Shown piece by piece: positions 35,529 to 44,577 of a stretch of DNA of 55,481 nt (positions are counted from its first letter, which is position 1; the number at the start of each line of letters is the position of its first letter). The stretch is taken from the IMG/VR virus record IMGVR_UViG_3300050014_000090, positions 1-55,481 of that record. The stretch is one strand, 5' to 3'. The notes beneath the pieces are model-generated. The model saw only the letters and a list, made by a program, of their open reading frames with translations. It was not told where the DNA came from and ran no database searches. The stretch is from a virus. Both the position numbers and the translations under genes were made by a program.

Positions 35529-37025
35529 TCACCTCGCGTTGAGCATAAGTTGTCGGATTAAGTCGCCCTGCGCCCCGAGTTTTTGCATGACGCGGGTTTG
35601 CTGCTTCTTGCTGAATGCCAATGCTGCCGATCCGCCCGCGCTACCACTCCCGGCCGGGACGGAATAATTGATATTCGTCACGACCTGATCGATCGGTTCG
35701 TCCCCGATCATGCATCGCACCTTGTCGCCGACGTAGAAGTCTCGCGGGAATCTGATCTGATCGGTCTCCTGTATGGTGAGTGTGAGCTGTGCATTATACG
35801 CATCCGACAGGAGTGCGAGTTGATTCGTTCCGGCCATATTCGAGTTGATCTCTGCGGCCGTGTCGCTTGCCTGTCCCGTCGTGGCGCTCTCCCATCCTTC
35901 AAACCGACCGTATTGCGCGATCGAAGTCGTGTCGGCCGATGGGAGCATAATCTTCTCAACGCCCGGATTCGGCCCGACGCCGATCACCATGTTTGCGACC
36001 GGAAGTCCGAAAGTGAATTCATATTCTTTAAGTGTGCCGGAATCGACCGAGAATACCAAATCGCCGTCGGTGAGATCGTTCCCGGTGTAAACCTCAAATT
36101 CGAGATCTGTGCCGTTCTGTGTAACGTAGAAATAAACGCCGCCCGCGATCGCCGTGGCCTGTATCTGCGAGAGTAGGTTCTCTCCCCGCGAATTGACGAC
36201 CACATTGCCGCCGCGCCCGTAATTTGTCTTGATGGCAAGGTGCGGAATCGCTCGAGGCCCGTACATATCAACGCACGCGCCCGCCCCGGCGTTGTAATAA
36301 ACAAGTTCCTTCATGACGGTCTCCGCGTTGCCGGATCGAGTATCAAAGCCGAGATATGTCGGATTGTCGACGATTGCACCTTTCGTGTTGGTTTGCGTGA
36401 CTACTGTCCCGGCCGGATGCGCCCGGCCGAAGTTCGTGGCCGCTATTAATGTGTTCTGTGGATAGTCAATCGCGGCGATCACGGCCGTCGTGCCGGTGAC
36501 TGTGCCTGCGGTTGCGATAGTCATTGTCGCTCCGGGCAAGAAGGCGCTCGCGTCAGCGACGATAACGTTTGGCTGTCCGACGACGACGGTCGTGGCAATC
36601 GTTGTCGTCATCCCTTCCGCGACTATCTTGTCAGTGAACCGATAGCATCCGTCGGCATCGATGGTCAGCCCCTCAACGCGGGGATAACAGATTCTCGCGG
36701 CGAGATATGCGTTGTCGCACCCGCCGAATATCGAGGTCGTCCGTAGGCCCGCGATATAGTGCGTCTTTGTGAGCATCACCGGCCCGGTCATTATCTGCAC
36801 ATTTTCACGCAGGAACATTATGCCGTCGCCGAGCGAGAACGTGTGACCGCCTGAGTTGAGGTTCATAAAGTCCTCCGTGTGCATGTCGATTTGCCAGCTC
36901 GAGACGTCGTTGAGTGTGAGCGTGCAGTTGAAGTCAACAAGGTCGCGGATCTCGCCGTTGTCCTCGAGGTTTGTATCCCTCATTATCACCTCGCATTCCG
37001 CATCGACGAGTTCAGAGATCCCCAT
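35529..37025 (-). CDS. Tail hub/Gp37-like protein, 498 aa
   Basis: The N-terminus (MGISELVDAECEVIMRDTNL; LVDFNCTLTLNDVSSWQIDM) and the FLRENVQIMTGPVMLTKTHY strand fit siphovirus ReqiPepy6 Gp37-like hub proteins. Two further domains follow: FTDKIVAEGM...GATMTIATAGTVTG-type insertion and YVTQNGTDLEFEVYTGNDLT. The C-terminus (YNAQLTLTIQETDQIRFPRD then FYVGDKVRCMIGDEP) is an OB/LysM-like closing segment. It forms the tail-tip hub below the distal tail protein and abuts its gene. Confidence 0.75.
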   Translation of the reverse strand: MGISELVDAECEVIMRDTNLEDNGEIRDLVDFNCTLTLNDVSSWQIDMHTEDFMNLNSGGHTFSLGDGIMFLRENVQIMTGPVMLTKTHYIAGLRTTSIFGGCDNAYLAARICYPRVEGLTIDADGCYRFTDKIVAEGMTTTIATTVVVGQPNVIVADASAFLPGATMTIATAGTVTGTTAVIAAIDYPQNTLIAATNFGRAHPAGTVVTQTNTKGAIVDNPTYLGFDTRSGNAETVMKELVYYNAGAGACVDMYGPRAIPHLAIKTNYGRGGNVVVNSRGENLLSQIQATAIAGGVYFYVTQNGTDLEFEVYTGNDLTDGDLVFSVDSGTLKEYEFTFGLPVANMVIGVGPNPGVEKIMLPSADTTSIAQYGRFEGWESATTGQASDTAAEINSNMAGTNQLALLSDAYNAQLTLTIQETDQIRFPRDFYVGDKVRCMIGDEPIDQVVTNINYSVPAGSGSAGGSAALAFSKKQQTRVMQKLGAQGDLIRQLMLNAR

Positions 37026-37963
37026 TATACGCCCTCAAATCGCTGCAAGAATGAGAAGGTGACAAGTGCTTCGCCGCTGCTCCCTTCCATCTCATGAGAG
37101 AGTTCATTCGGCCCCGGGACAAGCGCCCAAAACTTCCGCTGCGTTGCATCCATATACTTTCGCAGGTTGGTCGTCGTGCCATCGGGCATGACTGACGTGA
37201 CCGTGTGCGACGTCGCGCCGCTGTCGCGCATGTCGATCGTGACCACTTCATCAGTGACAAGCGTATAATTCAAGAGGAACGAATCTCCGGTCGTGAGGTT
37301 CACAAGCCTCGGGGCAACGCCCGGGCCTGCGATTGTCCAAACCGGATATGCGTCGGCATCGCCATCGTTGAAGACGACCCAATCCCTCGCAACCGACGAC
37401 GATCCGAGCCGCCACGGATTGCAGAACCACGGATTCGCATCAAAGAATAGGTCGGTCGGAGCCTCGTATGCGGTCACATGCACGATCGCGTTCCCGGCGA
37501 TGTCGTAAAAGTAAGGATCATACGCCGTCAGCTTTAACGGAATATTCATCGATTGGAAGCTGCGGTTTGCATCATCAGGAGCGACCTCGAAGCCGCCTGC
37601 ATACTTGCAGAAGCAGCTCCGTGTCTCACCGAGTTCGTTGGTGATCTGCAATTCGATGATACTCTGTGCATAGGTGAGTGATCGTCGGAGAACCTGCTTG
37701 TTAAGTTCCCGCTCGGCCGCCGTGTATCCTTGAATCCGTATCGGCATGTAGAGTTCCCGCTTCCCGAGCAGTTCCTCGCGGAGTTCCTCGCCCGCGATGT
37801 TTGGGATCACGTCGGACGTGTATGTCCGAGGCATTCCGTGATGCCCGTACCCACCTTTTAATAGATGGTATCTCGCGTCGTATGACCAATCGCCCGGCGT
37901 GTTGAGCGTGTTGAACATATACTCCTGTTCATCCCATGCCGTCTTGAGTGTCCATCGCTCCAT
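37025..37963 (-). CDS. Distal tail protein (Dit-like), 312 aa
   Basis: The N-terminal half matches the siphovirus tail-component pattern (YMPIRIQGYTAAERELNKQV then LRRSLTYAQSIIELQITNEL; SMNIPLKLTAYDPYFYD, which is the typical closing strand). The C-terminal half is a galectin-like sandwich (VVFNDGDADAYPVWTIAGPG; TGDSFLLNYTL; MDATQRKFWALVPGPNELS). It joins tail tube and hub. The tape measure gene lies directly upstream and the hub gene overlaps downstream. Confidence 0.85.
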   Translation of the reverse strand: MERWTLKTAWDEQEYMFNTLNTPGDWSYDARYHLLKGGYGHHGMPRTYTSDVIPNIAGEELREELLGKRELYMPIRIQGYTAAERELNKQVLRRSLTYAQSIIELQITNELGETRSCFCKYAGGFEVAPDDANRSFQSMNIPLKLTAYDPYFYDIAGNAIVHVTAYEAPTDLFFDANPWFCNPWRLGSSSVARDWVVFNDGDADAYPVWTIAGPGVAPRLVNLTTGDSFLLNYTLVTDEVVTIDMRDSGATSHTVTSVMPDGTTTNLRKYMDATQRKFWALVPGPNELSHEMEGSSGEALVTFSFLQRFEGV

Positions 37964-37972
37964 TTGAGTCTC

Positions 37973-40900
37973 CTATTGTAAAAGGTGGTGGTAGTCCTCG
38001 AGGTCTTGGAAAGCTTTAAAGACCTTGCGCGTGATGTTCTCCGAATCAACAATAACCTGTGTGTGATAATGTGTCTCGTTCGTCGTGCCGCTCTTTGCCA
38101 TCGGAACCGCCGCAGTGGTCGGCTGTCGCATCGACGTCGGGACGCCAAACATTGCCAAGATCGACGGGTCGATGCCGCCGAAGTATTTTCTCGGCAAGAC
38201 TATTTCGTCGCCCGCCTCGCCGACATTTACGGTATAGCCGCCAGTCTTTCCCGGGAAGTAACCGCCTTCGGCGAAATCAAAACCATTAGGCAATATGACA
38301 GGAATAGCGGGAACATGCCCATGAAGTTGTATTCCGCTGAACGCGCTTCCTATCGCACCTGCAATATTACCAACCGCACTTTGAGCAGAGCTGACCAATG
38401 CGCCCGCCAGTGAGTTCGCACCTGTGGCGACTGCGTTGCCGATTGCACTCGCCATTCCTCCCAATGCGCCGCCCCAATTAAACCCTGATATGTCGGAGCC
38501 AAGTGTGCTCATGAACTGACCCGGAACGCCCTGTATCCACCCCCATATCGAGGAGCCAATACTACTCAGTCCGTTAATAAACTGACCCGGGATTCCTTGC
38601 AGCCATCCCCAAATCCGACTTCCGATGCTGCTCAATCCATTGATGAATTGTCCGGGAACGCCTTGCAGCCATCCCCATATCTGTGACCCAATCGTGGAGA
38701 GCCCCCCGATGAACTGACCGGGAACGCCTGAGAGCCAGCCCCATATCTGTGACCCAATCGTGGAGAGGCCACTGATAAACTGACCGGGAAGTCCTTGAAT
38801 GTGCGACCAAATGAACGTCCCAATCGATACGAGGCCATTGATAAACTGCATCGGAAGCGGCGAGAGCTTTGTCCAAATGAAGTTTCCAATATTTGCGAAC
38901 CCTTGGATCTCCCGCTCGGGCAATCCTGAGATCCAGCCCCAAATCTTGTTTCCTATATCCTTTAGGCCGTCGATGAACTTGCCCGGGACTGAGGTGAGCC
39001 ACCCCCAAACCTTCGTTCCAATGTCCTTCATCCCGTCGACGATATTGCCGCCGAGCGTTGTTAATACGGCTCCTAATTTGGAGAATGCACTCCCCCAATC
39101 GATCGCCTTAAACGCATTGATGATCGCCTGACCAAACGCCTTTAATGTGACAAATATCGTCGTGAATATTTGGAGCCAGTTGACGGCCTTGAGTGCGTTT
39201 AACAATGCCGTTCCGAGGGCGACAGCGGAGCCTCCAATCGCTTTAAGCATCCCACCGATCACACTTCCCCAATCTATTTTTCCGAGAGCACTCATTAAAG
39301 CGCCGCCGATCTTGCCGAATACTGCGCCCCAATCGACCTTTTCAAGAGCATTAAATAACGCTATGGCGATCTTGGCAAAGATAGTCGGGACAAGCTCGAG
39401 CAGTTTGATAAACACATCGCCAAGTTTGCCAAGAATATCAGGCCCGGCTTTTGCCATTCCTGTCGAGAGGCCGCCCGACAGTCCTGCCGCTGCTTTGGTT
39501 CCGGCGGTTCCACCTGTGCCTCCACCTCCGCCACCCCCAAATAATGAATCGAATGCCGCGCCGACAGCATTTATCAAGTTGTTGATCATTGCCGTCGGGT
39601 CGAAGTTGAGCAGCCCAGTCAGGACGTTGTCGACTGCCGTGAGCAAGCCGTTCACCATGCCGCCCCAATCGATATTTTTAATCGACGTGAACGCACCCAT
39701 AATCATGCCGCCGATCTTGTCCGCGATTCCGCCGATCGTTGTGACTGACTCCCCAATGGCCGTGATCATCATTCCCGGGAAGCCCATTATATCGTTCTTT
39801 ATAGTATCAAAGCCGCCTTTAAACCCACTGATAAGGTCGCCGCCAAGTTTACCGAAGTTAAGACTCGTCAAATCGCCGACGAGTTCTCCGACCCATCCGA
39901 GAAGCGATTGGAATTGACCAACAAGAGCGCCGACCGCAGTCCTAAACGTTTGCGAGGTCGCATAGAGGACTCCAAAGAATGCGGCGATCGCTGCCACGAT
40001 TGCCACGACCGGCAATAATGCCGGGCCTATCAATGCTACCGCTGCCGCCATTAATCCGCCACTCTCCGCGCCCGCGCCCGCGCCTGCGGCAACGCCTTCC
40101 GCTGCCGTGCCTGCCTCGCCAAGACCTGCGCCTATTCCCGGGATTATCCCGGCGATTGACGATAAAGGCCCGGGCAAGTTGTCAAAGATGCCGCCCAAGA
40201 TCCCGGCATGTGACCCGACGTCCTCGACCGCCGTGCCTGTGTCCTCGACTACCGGCGTGATGTCTCCGGCCGCGCCCTTGACGTCGTTGAGCGCGCCTTC
40301 CTCGGACTTTGTCTTCTGTAAAAGATTGTCAAAACAACTTGAATCAGGACAAGAGACCGCGCCCATCGATGGGACTTTTGCCTTTGTCGTCGTTTGTCCC
40401 GGGATTGTGAGGCCTGTCAACTTCTGAACCAACGGCCCGACCATATTCGCCATGTCGCCAAGCGTCTTTTTCATCGTGTCGAACGCGGTCAGGACTTTGC
40501 TCGAGATCATCAACAGCGGCCCGATCGTCGCGACTACCAATCCGACTACTAAGAGGACGTCCTTTAACGGCCCCGGCAAGTCGCCAAACTTCGCGGCGAG
40601 GTTGCCGACCATTGTGAGGATAGGCATAAAGAGAGTGAGCAGTTGCGTCGCCATCCCGATAAGCGCCTCGCCGATCGGAGCGAATGCGAGGATTGCCTTT
40701 TGCTTTAATAACTCGAATTTCTCGCTCAAGGTTTGCATAGCCTCGGCCGACTTCTGTGTCGCGCCTTGGCTATCCGTGATCGCCTTCGTAAGTTGATCGT
40801 TGCTCAGTTTACCGGCCACGCCTGCGGCGGTGAACATATCGGCGTTCTTGCCGAGGAGTGTTGTCTCGGCAGCGGTGTATTTTCCACCCTCTTGAGCATC

Positions 40901-41692
40901 CTTGACCATGTGCTGCCAAAATGCTGATGAACTCTCGCCCGCCTTGGCCGCCGCCGGGCCTATCGCGGTGAGGATTGGCGTGATTTGTTTTGCCTTTAGT
41001 CCCGCCTGAGTCATCCCGTCTAGTAGTGCGATCTGCGCCGGAACGCTCAGTCCCATTTTAGACATTGCCGCCGTGCCTTTGTCAAACGCCGGGGCGATTT
41101 GGTCAATGGAGACGCCGGTCTTTTGGAACCCGACGGTCATCATGTCCGTCAGTTGTGGGATTGTGAGGAGAGGCGCGTGGATCGCGGTGAGGCCCATGTT
41201 CGCGCCCGTTAATGCCTTTGTGAACGTATCAGTGTCGGCGGCGGCATCCGTCCCCGTTACCTTGGCATAGTTGACCATCGAGGTCGCAGCCTCAGTCATT
41301 GCCGTGCCTTGGAGATGCAGTGAGTTGTTGAGTTTGTCGATCACTGAGGTTAATGTATCAGCGGCGACGGGGACATTTGAATAAACAGTTTTCCAGCTAT
41401 TTTGTAGCGCCGTGAGTTGTGACCCTTGGAGGCCTGTCGACTTCGCCATCGTGGAGAATGCTGAATCGACGGTCATTGCGGCCTTGACCGAGAATGCGCC
41501 GATAGCAATGAGAGGCGCAGTGACTCCGGCGGTCATTGCGGTTCCTGCGGAGCTGAGTGTCGCGGAGTGACTTTTGACGTTGCTCTCGAATCCGCTGACG
41601 TCACTCTCGGCTTGTTTAAAGCCGTTGCTCAGGCCGGTCAGATCTGCGCCGAATTTTACGATTATGTCGCTAGTAGCGCCTCCGAGAACCAT
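37973..41692 (-). CDS. Tape measure protein, 1239 aa
   Basis: This is the longest gene, after the tail chaperones. The start (SDIIVKFGADLTGLSNGFKQ) is the usual tape measure N-terminus, followed by Ala-rich helices and a TP901-type core. Hydrophobic segments (about 340-400 and 545-585: LLVVGLVVATIGPLLMISSK; LPVVAIVAAIAAFFGVL) would insert in the membrane. Residues 891-1066 are eight 22-residue IG-x-x-IWGWL-x-G-x-PGQF repeats. The C-terminus has a glycine-rich and VGEAGDEIVLPRKYFGG segment. Length predicts a tail of roughly 180 nm at 1.5 angstrom per residue. Confidence 0.93.
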   Translation of the reverse strand: MVLGGATSDIIVKFGADLTGLSNGFKQAESDVSGFESNVKSHSATLSSAGTAMTAGVTAPLIAIGAFSVKAAMTVDSAFSTMAKSTGLQGSQLTALQNSWKTVYSNVPVAADTLTSVIDKLNNSLHLQGTAMTEAATSMVNYAKVTGTDAAADTDTFTKALTGANMGLTAIHAPLLTIPQLTDMMTVGFQKTGVSIDQIAPAFDKGTAAMSKMGLSVPAQIALLDGMTQAGLKAKQITPILTAIGPAAAKAGESSSAFWQHMVKDAQEGGKYTAAETTLLGKNADMFTAAGVAGKLSNDQLTKAITDSQGATQKSAEAMQTLSEKFELLKQKAILAFAPIGEALIGMATQLLTLFMPILTMVGNLAAKFGDLPGPLKDVLLVVGLVVATIGPLLMISSKVLTAFDTMKKTLGDMANMVGPLVQKLTGLTIPGQTTTKAKVPSMGAVSCPDSSCFDNLLQKTKSEEGALNDVKGAAGDITPVVEDTGTAVEDVGSHAGILGGIFDNLPGPLSSIAGIIPGIGAGLGEAGTAAEGVAAGAGAGAESGGLMAAAVALIGPALLPVVAIVAAIAAFFGVLYATSQTFRTAVGALVGQFQSLLGWVGELVGDLTSLNFGKLGGDLISGFKGGFDTIKNDIMGFPGMMITAIGESVTTIGGIADKIGGMIMGAFTSIKNIDWGGMVNGLLTAVDNVLTGLLNFDPTAMINNLINAVGAAFDSLFGGGGGGGTGGTAGTKAAAGLSGGLSTGMAKAGPDILGKLGDVFIKLLELVPTIFAKIAIALFNALEKVDWGAVFGKIGGALMSALGKIDWGSVIGGMLKAIGGSAVALGTALLNALKAVNWLQIFTTIFVTLKAFGQAIINAFKAIDWGSAFSKLGAVLTTLGGNIVDGMKDIGTKVWGWLTSVPGKFIDGLKDIGNKIWGWISGLPEREIQGFANIGNFIWTKLSPLPMQFINGLVSIGTFIWSHIQGLPGQFISGLSTIGSQIWGWLSGVPGQFIGGLSTIGSQIWGWLQGVPGQFINGLSSIGSRIWGWLQGIPGQFINGLSSIGSSIWGWIQGVPGQFMSTLGSDISGFNWGGALGGMASAIGNAVATGANSLAGALVSSAQSAVGNIAGAIGSAFSGIQLHGHVPAIPVILPNGFDFAEGGYFPGKTGGYTVNVGEAGDEIVLPRKYFGGIDPSILAMFGVPTSMRQPTTAAVPMAKSGTTNETHYHTQVIVDSENITRKVFKAFQDLEDYHHLLQ
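38495..39022 (-). repeat. Eight tandem 66-bp (22-residue) repeats in the tape measure gene
   Basis: Each unit encodes the form IGSQIWGWLSGVPGQFIGGLST. The last four units are the most alike and share identical DNA stretches (for example CCCATATCTGTGACCCAATC occurs twice), pointing to recent unequal duplication. Trp-Gly-Trp in each unit is striking. Confidence 0.85.
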
Positions 41693-42280
41693 TTATGCCT
41701 TCTCCTTCTTGCGATCGTCTTCGATCTCCCATGGTGGTTTTCCTTCCGGCCCCCAAACCGACGGGTCGGCCTTGTAAATCACGACTCCGTCACCAACCAC
41801 CATTCCGCCCTCTTTGTCGAGGTTAAATCCGCAACAGTCCCGAGCAACGAGTTCAGCATTTCTCCACTCGTCGGAATCGTGCGGGACTGTGTCGGGATTA
41901 TGCCCCCATTGCTCGAGGAGTGATCGTGTTGTTTGAAGTAGTAACTCCTCGGGGTCGATGTCGATTGATACTGGCTGCGGAACATACGCTTCCCGGCGCT
42001 GTGCATAGTATTCAGCGCCTCCGTGTCCTTCGACATAGTCGTTATACCATGGAAGTAAGTCCTCTATTGTGACTAATTCCTGCTCTTTGTCCCATCGATT
42101 GACATTGTGCAGTGTAGAGATGATTTGGGCGCGTTTGATAGCATCGAGTTTCTCCCGCTCCTGCCATCCTCGGAACAATTGCTTAAACTGGAAGTGCGTC
42201 AGCGCGAACAGCTCATCATACGAGAGATGCAGCACGCCGAGGCCGACCAGTAAGATCTCGTCCCAATTAAACAGGTTCAG
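41693..42280 (-). CDS. Tail assembly chaperone, frameshift extension (T part), 195 codons
   Basis: Read in the -1 frame from the slip site, this open frame continues the G protein as LNLFNWDEILLVGLGVLHLS, YDELFALTHFQFKQLFRGWQ, and so on. It has no ribosome site of its own before the first start-like codon (GTG 42235). The GT fusion would be about 350 aa. Such fusions load the tape measure and organise tail tube assembly. Tryptophan and Tyr-rich helices follow. The tape measure ATG lies directly after its stop. Confidence 0.88.
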   Translation of the reverse strand: MNLFNWDEILLVGLGVLHLSYDELFALTHFQFKQLFRGWQEREKLDAIKRAQIISTLHNVNRWDKEQELVTIEDLLPWYNDYVEGHGGAEYYAQRREAYVPQPVSIDIDPEELLLQTTRSLLEQWGHNPDTVPHDSDEWRNAELVARDCCGFNLDKEGGMVVGDGVVIYKADPSVWGPEGKPPWEIEDDRKKEKA

Positions 42281-42744
42281 TTTTTTTCGTCGCCTGCCTC
42301 CTCACCTTCACCGACTCCGACTTGCTCCCCGGCTTCCGTTGCTCCCGCAATGAACTCGTCATTCTCTGACGACGGCGTGCCGGTTATCGTGCCTTCAAAC
42401 GCGAGGCCGATCGCTTCGCCGATCTTCTCGATCACATAACCAAAGTCCTCAACTCCGAGGATCTTCCCCGCGAGGTCTTTGGTCATTCCCGGGAACTGTT
42501 GCTTCAAGGCTGCGGCCAAGAGGACACGCATGTCGTGGAAGCTGATATTCTCAGGATGTTCGCTCCCGCTCTTGTTGAGAACTTGGAGCAGCGATTCGCT
42601 TCCACGGAACTCGAGTTCCGCATCAGCCATCGCATTATAATCGAGTTTTAGGTGAACCGACCGATGATCTTTTGGCCGGATATATTTCTTTGCTATCGAT
42701 TTTTTAAAGTCGACTTCGACTTCGCCCTTATGTGGATTCGCCAT
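42277..42744 (-). CDS. Tail assembly chaperone (G part), 155 aa
   Basis: The protein (IAKKYIRPKDHRSVHLKLDY, NAMADAELEFRGSESLLQVL, an RVLLAAALKQQFPGMTKDL helix and FGYVIEKIGEAIGLAFEG) is a typical tail chaperone, ending in an acidic linker (GVGEGEEAGDEKN). It stops right after the slippery sequence, so most ribosomes make G and a fraction make GT. It sits between tail tube-type genes and the tape measure. Confidence 0.88.
   Translation of the reverse strand: MANPHKGEVEVDFKKSIAKKYIRPKDHRSVHLKLDYNAMADAELEFRGSESLLQVLNKSGSEHPENISFHDMRVLLAAALKQQFPGMTKDLAGKILGVEDFGYVIEKIGEAIGLAFEGTITGTPSSENDEFIAGATEAGEQVGVGEGEEAGDEKN
42280..42286 (-). promoter_or_regulatory. Programmed -1 frameshift site A AAA AAC
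   Basis: On the minus strand the codons are GAA AAA AAC TGA. The heptamer A AAA AAC is in the exact X XXY YYZ register, and the -1 frame is open on into the T part. Seven consecutive A residues support slippage. Confidence 0.9.
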
Positions 42745-42764
42745 TGATATACGGTTTAACTCCT

Positions 42765-43214
42765 TTATTGCCCGGTCGTTGGTTTAGAGACGACCATAAT
42801 ACTCAGGCCTGCACTCCCCGATATGGAGAACGTGACCTTGCATCGATTCGGAAGATTCGCTCCGCTCGGATCGATCGTTTGATTGAACCGACTTGGCGCA
42901 AAGCCGCCGAGGATCTTGACCTTTGCCGTCACGTTACCGGCGGCAATCGTCGCGGGGACGTTGTGCTCGGCGGTATAGCCTTGATCGCACGCGGAAGCTT
43001 CGAGAACGGTGATCGTCCCAATGTTCGCCGACGTGTTGAGGACGTGTAGCACTTGCGTCCCGTCATTGAGGAAGACGATTCCGTTTGTATAGTCGGCCGC
43101 TTGCAGAGCATACCATTGAGCGTTTGCTCCGGTCGTCGCCTGTGCGGGCGGCGTGGTGTTCGTCGAGTCGGTGATGGTCGCCACGTATGGCGTTACATCA
43201 ATTGGATTTACCAT
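42765..43214 (-). CDS. Beta-rich virion protein, 149 aa
   Basis: The segments NAQWYALQAADYTNGIVFLN, DGTQVLHVLNTSANIGTITV and TFSISGSAGLSIMVV suggest a beta-sandwich decoration-type protein. The downstream-encoded tail chaperones and the related 122-aa gene show the tail module context. Both share the DGTxVLxVxNT / DTFPNTGKEIFVHIN type of strand. Possibly tail-tube or capsid decoration. Confidence 0.6.
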   Translation of the reverse strand: MVNPIDVTPYVATITDSTNTTPPAQATTGANAQWYALQAADYTNGIVFLNDGTQVLHVLNTSANIGTITVLEASACDQGYTAEHNVPATIAAGNVTAKVKILGGFAPSRFNQTIDPSGANLPNRCKVTFSISGSAGLSIMVVSKPTTGQ

Positions 43215-43235
43215 GTTTGTTCACTCCTTTACGAC

Positions 43236-43604
43236 TTAACCGACGATCGGAGATTGCAGGACGACGATCGTGACCTTGCCGCTCGAGATCGTTGTCCCAT
43301 CGTAGGCAACGGCGATCGTGTTCCCAAACTTTGAGGTCGGAAACGGCCCGTATGGGACGGCTTTGCCTGCGAGAGTCGTCTCGGTCTTGTCGTGTTCGAT
43401 GCCGAGACTGCATTTGTTCTCGGTGAACGTGACCGTGTGCGAGCTTGAGTCAGCGTTGATATGCACGAATATCTCCTTGCCCGTATTCGGGAACGTGTCG
43501 AGCGCCAAGTCCGTCGGAGCCGCTGCGATCCCTGCCAAGTTGTTAAGATCTATGCCGCCGCCTGTTAAAGAAAAGGCGACCGGCACGTATGCTGATCCTG
43601 CCAT
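43236..43604 (-). CDS. Beta-rich virion protein, 122 aa
   Basis: DLALDTFPNTGKEIFVHINA, SHTVTFTENKCSLGI and KVTIVVLQSPIVG resemble the neighbour at 42765 in strand order. The pair probably arose by duplication. Encoded between the tail tube candidate and the chaperones, it may decorate the tail. No enzymatic motif is present. Confidence 0.6.
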   Translation of the reverse strand: MAGSAYVPVAFSLTGGGIDLNNLAGIAAAPTDLALDTFPNTGKEIFVHINADSSSHTVTFTENKCSLGIEHDKTETTLAGKAVPYGPFPTSKFGNTIAVAYDGTTISSGKVTIVVLQSPIVG

Positions 43605-43620
43605 TGTTCAACGCCTCCGT

Positions 43621-44064
43621 TTAAGCGTATTGCAGCACGCCGCAGCCGGTGACGGTCAGCGTCAGTTTGGTCACGGCCCTGTTGGTCGCGTCGCTGTCCC
43701 ATCCCATCACAGCGTATCCAAAGTAGCCGGTCGTTGCGCCGTTAGGCTTCCACGCGACGCGCCTCATCTCGAGACCCATTGGCATGTTCCGGGCGAGCAT
43801 TTGGCCGGGATCGGTAAGGTTCCACTGACAATCAAGGGTCAATGACCAATCGTAACCGACGGCAATCGCCAATCCTGCGGCGCTGTCTTTGTTCGTGGCG
43901 TCCGCAGTAACAGTTTTAACACTCATCTTTGAGGTCGTTTCACCGCCAATCCCGACCCACGTCGGAGCGCCTTGTGTAACTCCGGCAAGGGCGGTCGAGT
44001 CGACGTAAAACCTCGTCACCATTCCGTTCTCAAAAGAGGGCGGATAGCAGCTAATGTTTACCAT
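43621..44064 (-). CDS. Probable major tail tube protein, 147 aa
   Basis: The pattern TRFYVDSTALAGVTQGAPTW, DWSLTLDCQWNLTDPGQMLA and TKLTLTVTGCGVLQYA is that of small TP901-1-type tube proteins (an N-terminal strand pair, a central S-x-x-x-D-x-x-W-N segment, a C-terminal beta hairpin). Size and position two genes after the tail terminator candidate agree. It would polymerise around the tape measure. Confidence 0.65.
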   Translation of the reverse strand: MVNISCYPPSFENGMVTRFYVDSTALAGVTQGAPTWVGIGGETTSKMSVKTVTADATNKDSAAGLAIAVGYDWSLTLDCQWNLTDPGQMLARNMPMGLEMRRVAWKPNGATTGYFGYAVMGWDSDATNRAVTKLTLTVTGCGVLQYA

Positions 44065-44077
44065 CTCATATCACTCC

Positions 44078-44563
44078 TTATTTTAATTCGGCTTTCATTT
44101 GCACGGTGAGCACGGACTTCCGCACTCCGACCAGCCTCGAGTCGTCCTCTCGCGTCACGATTGACCGGATTGCGTAACTCCGCAACCTGAGAGGTTCGTT
44201 CATCAATGCTCGTCTCACCGAGTCCTTAAAGAGGATCAGCCGCGTCTCCGTGTCATAGCCTTTCGCAATGACACAGGTCACTCGCACCTTTAAGATTCCT
44301 CCATTTGGCGGGATCATCGCCGTGCAATCGTCAACAAAGTCTTGTTTAATCTCAACGGTCGGAAGGGCATCGGTGTTGACCCTGAGTCCCTCCGCCTTGA
44401 GCCGCTTCCTCACTACATCGGAGAGCATCTCCATATCAGTCATTGGAACTGGCTCAGGCTCGGGCTGTTGTTTCCTATTAGGAAACTCCTTTTTAATCTC
44501 GCCTGCCTCGACCGACATCTCTATCTCTTCGGGTTTAACCACAACGTCTTTTTTCTTTGGCAT
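44078..44563 (-). CDS. Tail-completion-region protein, 161 aa
   Basis: A disordered Lys/Glu/Pro N-terminus (to residue 45) is followed by SDVVRKRLKAEGLRVNTDAL and ILKVRVTCVIAKGYDTETRL, an alpha-beta fold resembling minor tail or tail-completion proteins. It sits between the tail terminator candidate and the tube protein. No family can be assigned with certainty. Confidence 0.5.
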   Translation of the reverse strand: MPKKKDVVVKPEEIEMSVEAGEIKKEFPNRKQQPEPEPVPMTDMEMLSDVVRKRLKAEGLRVNTDALPTVEIKQDFVDDCTAMIPPNGGILKVRVTCVIAKGYDTETRLILFKDSVRRALMNEPLRLRSYAIRSIVTREDDSRLVGVRKSVLTVQMKAELK

Positions 44564-44577
44564 ATCGTCCCTCCCGG

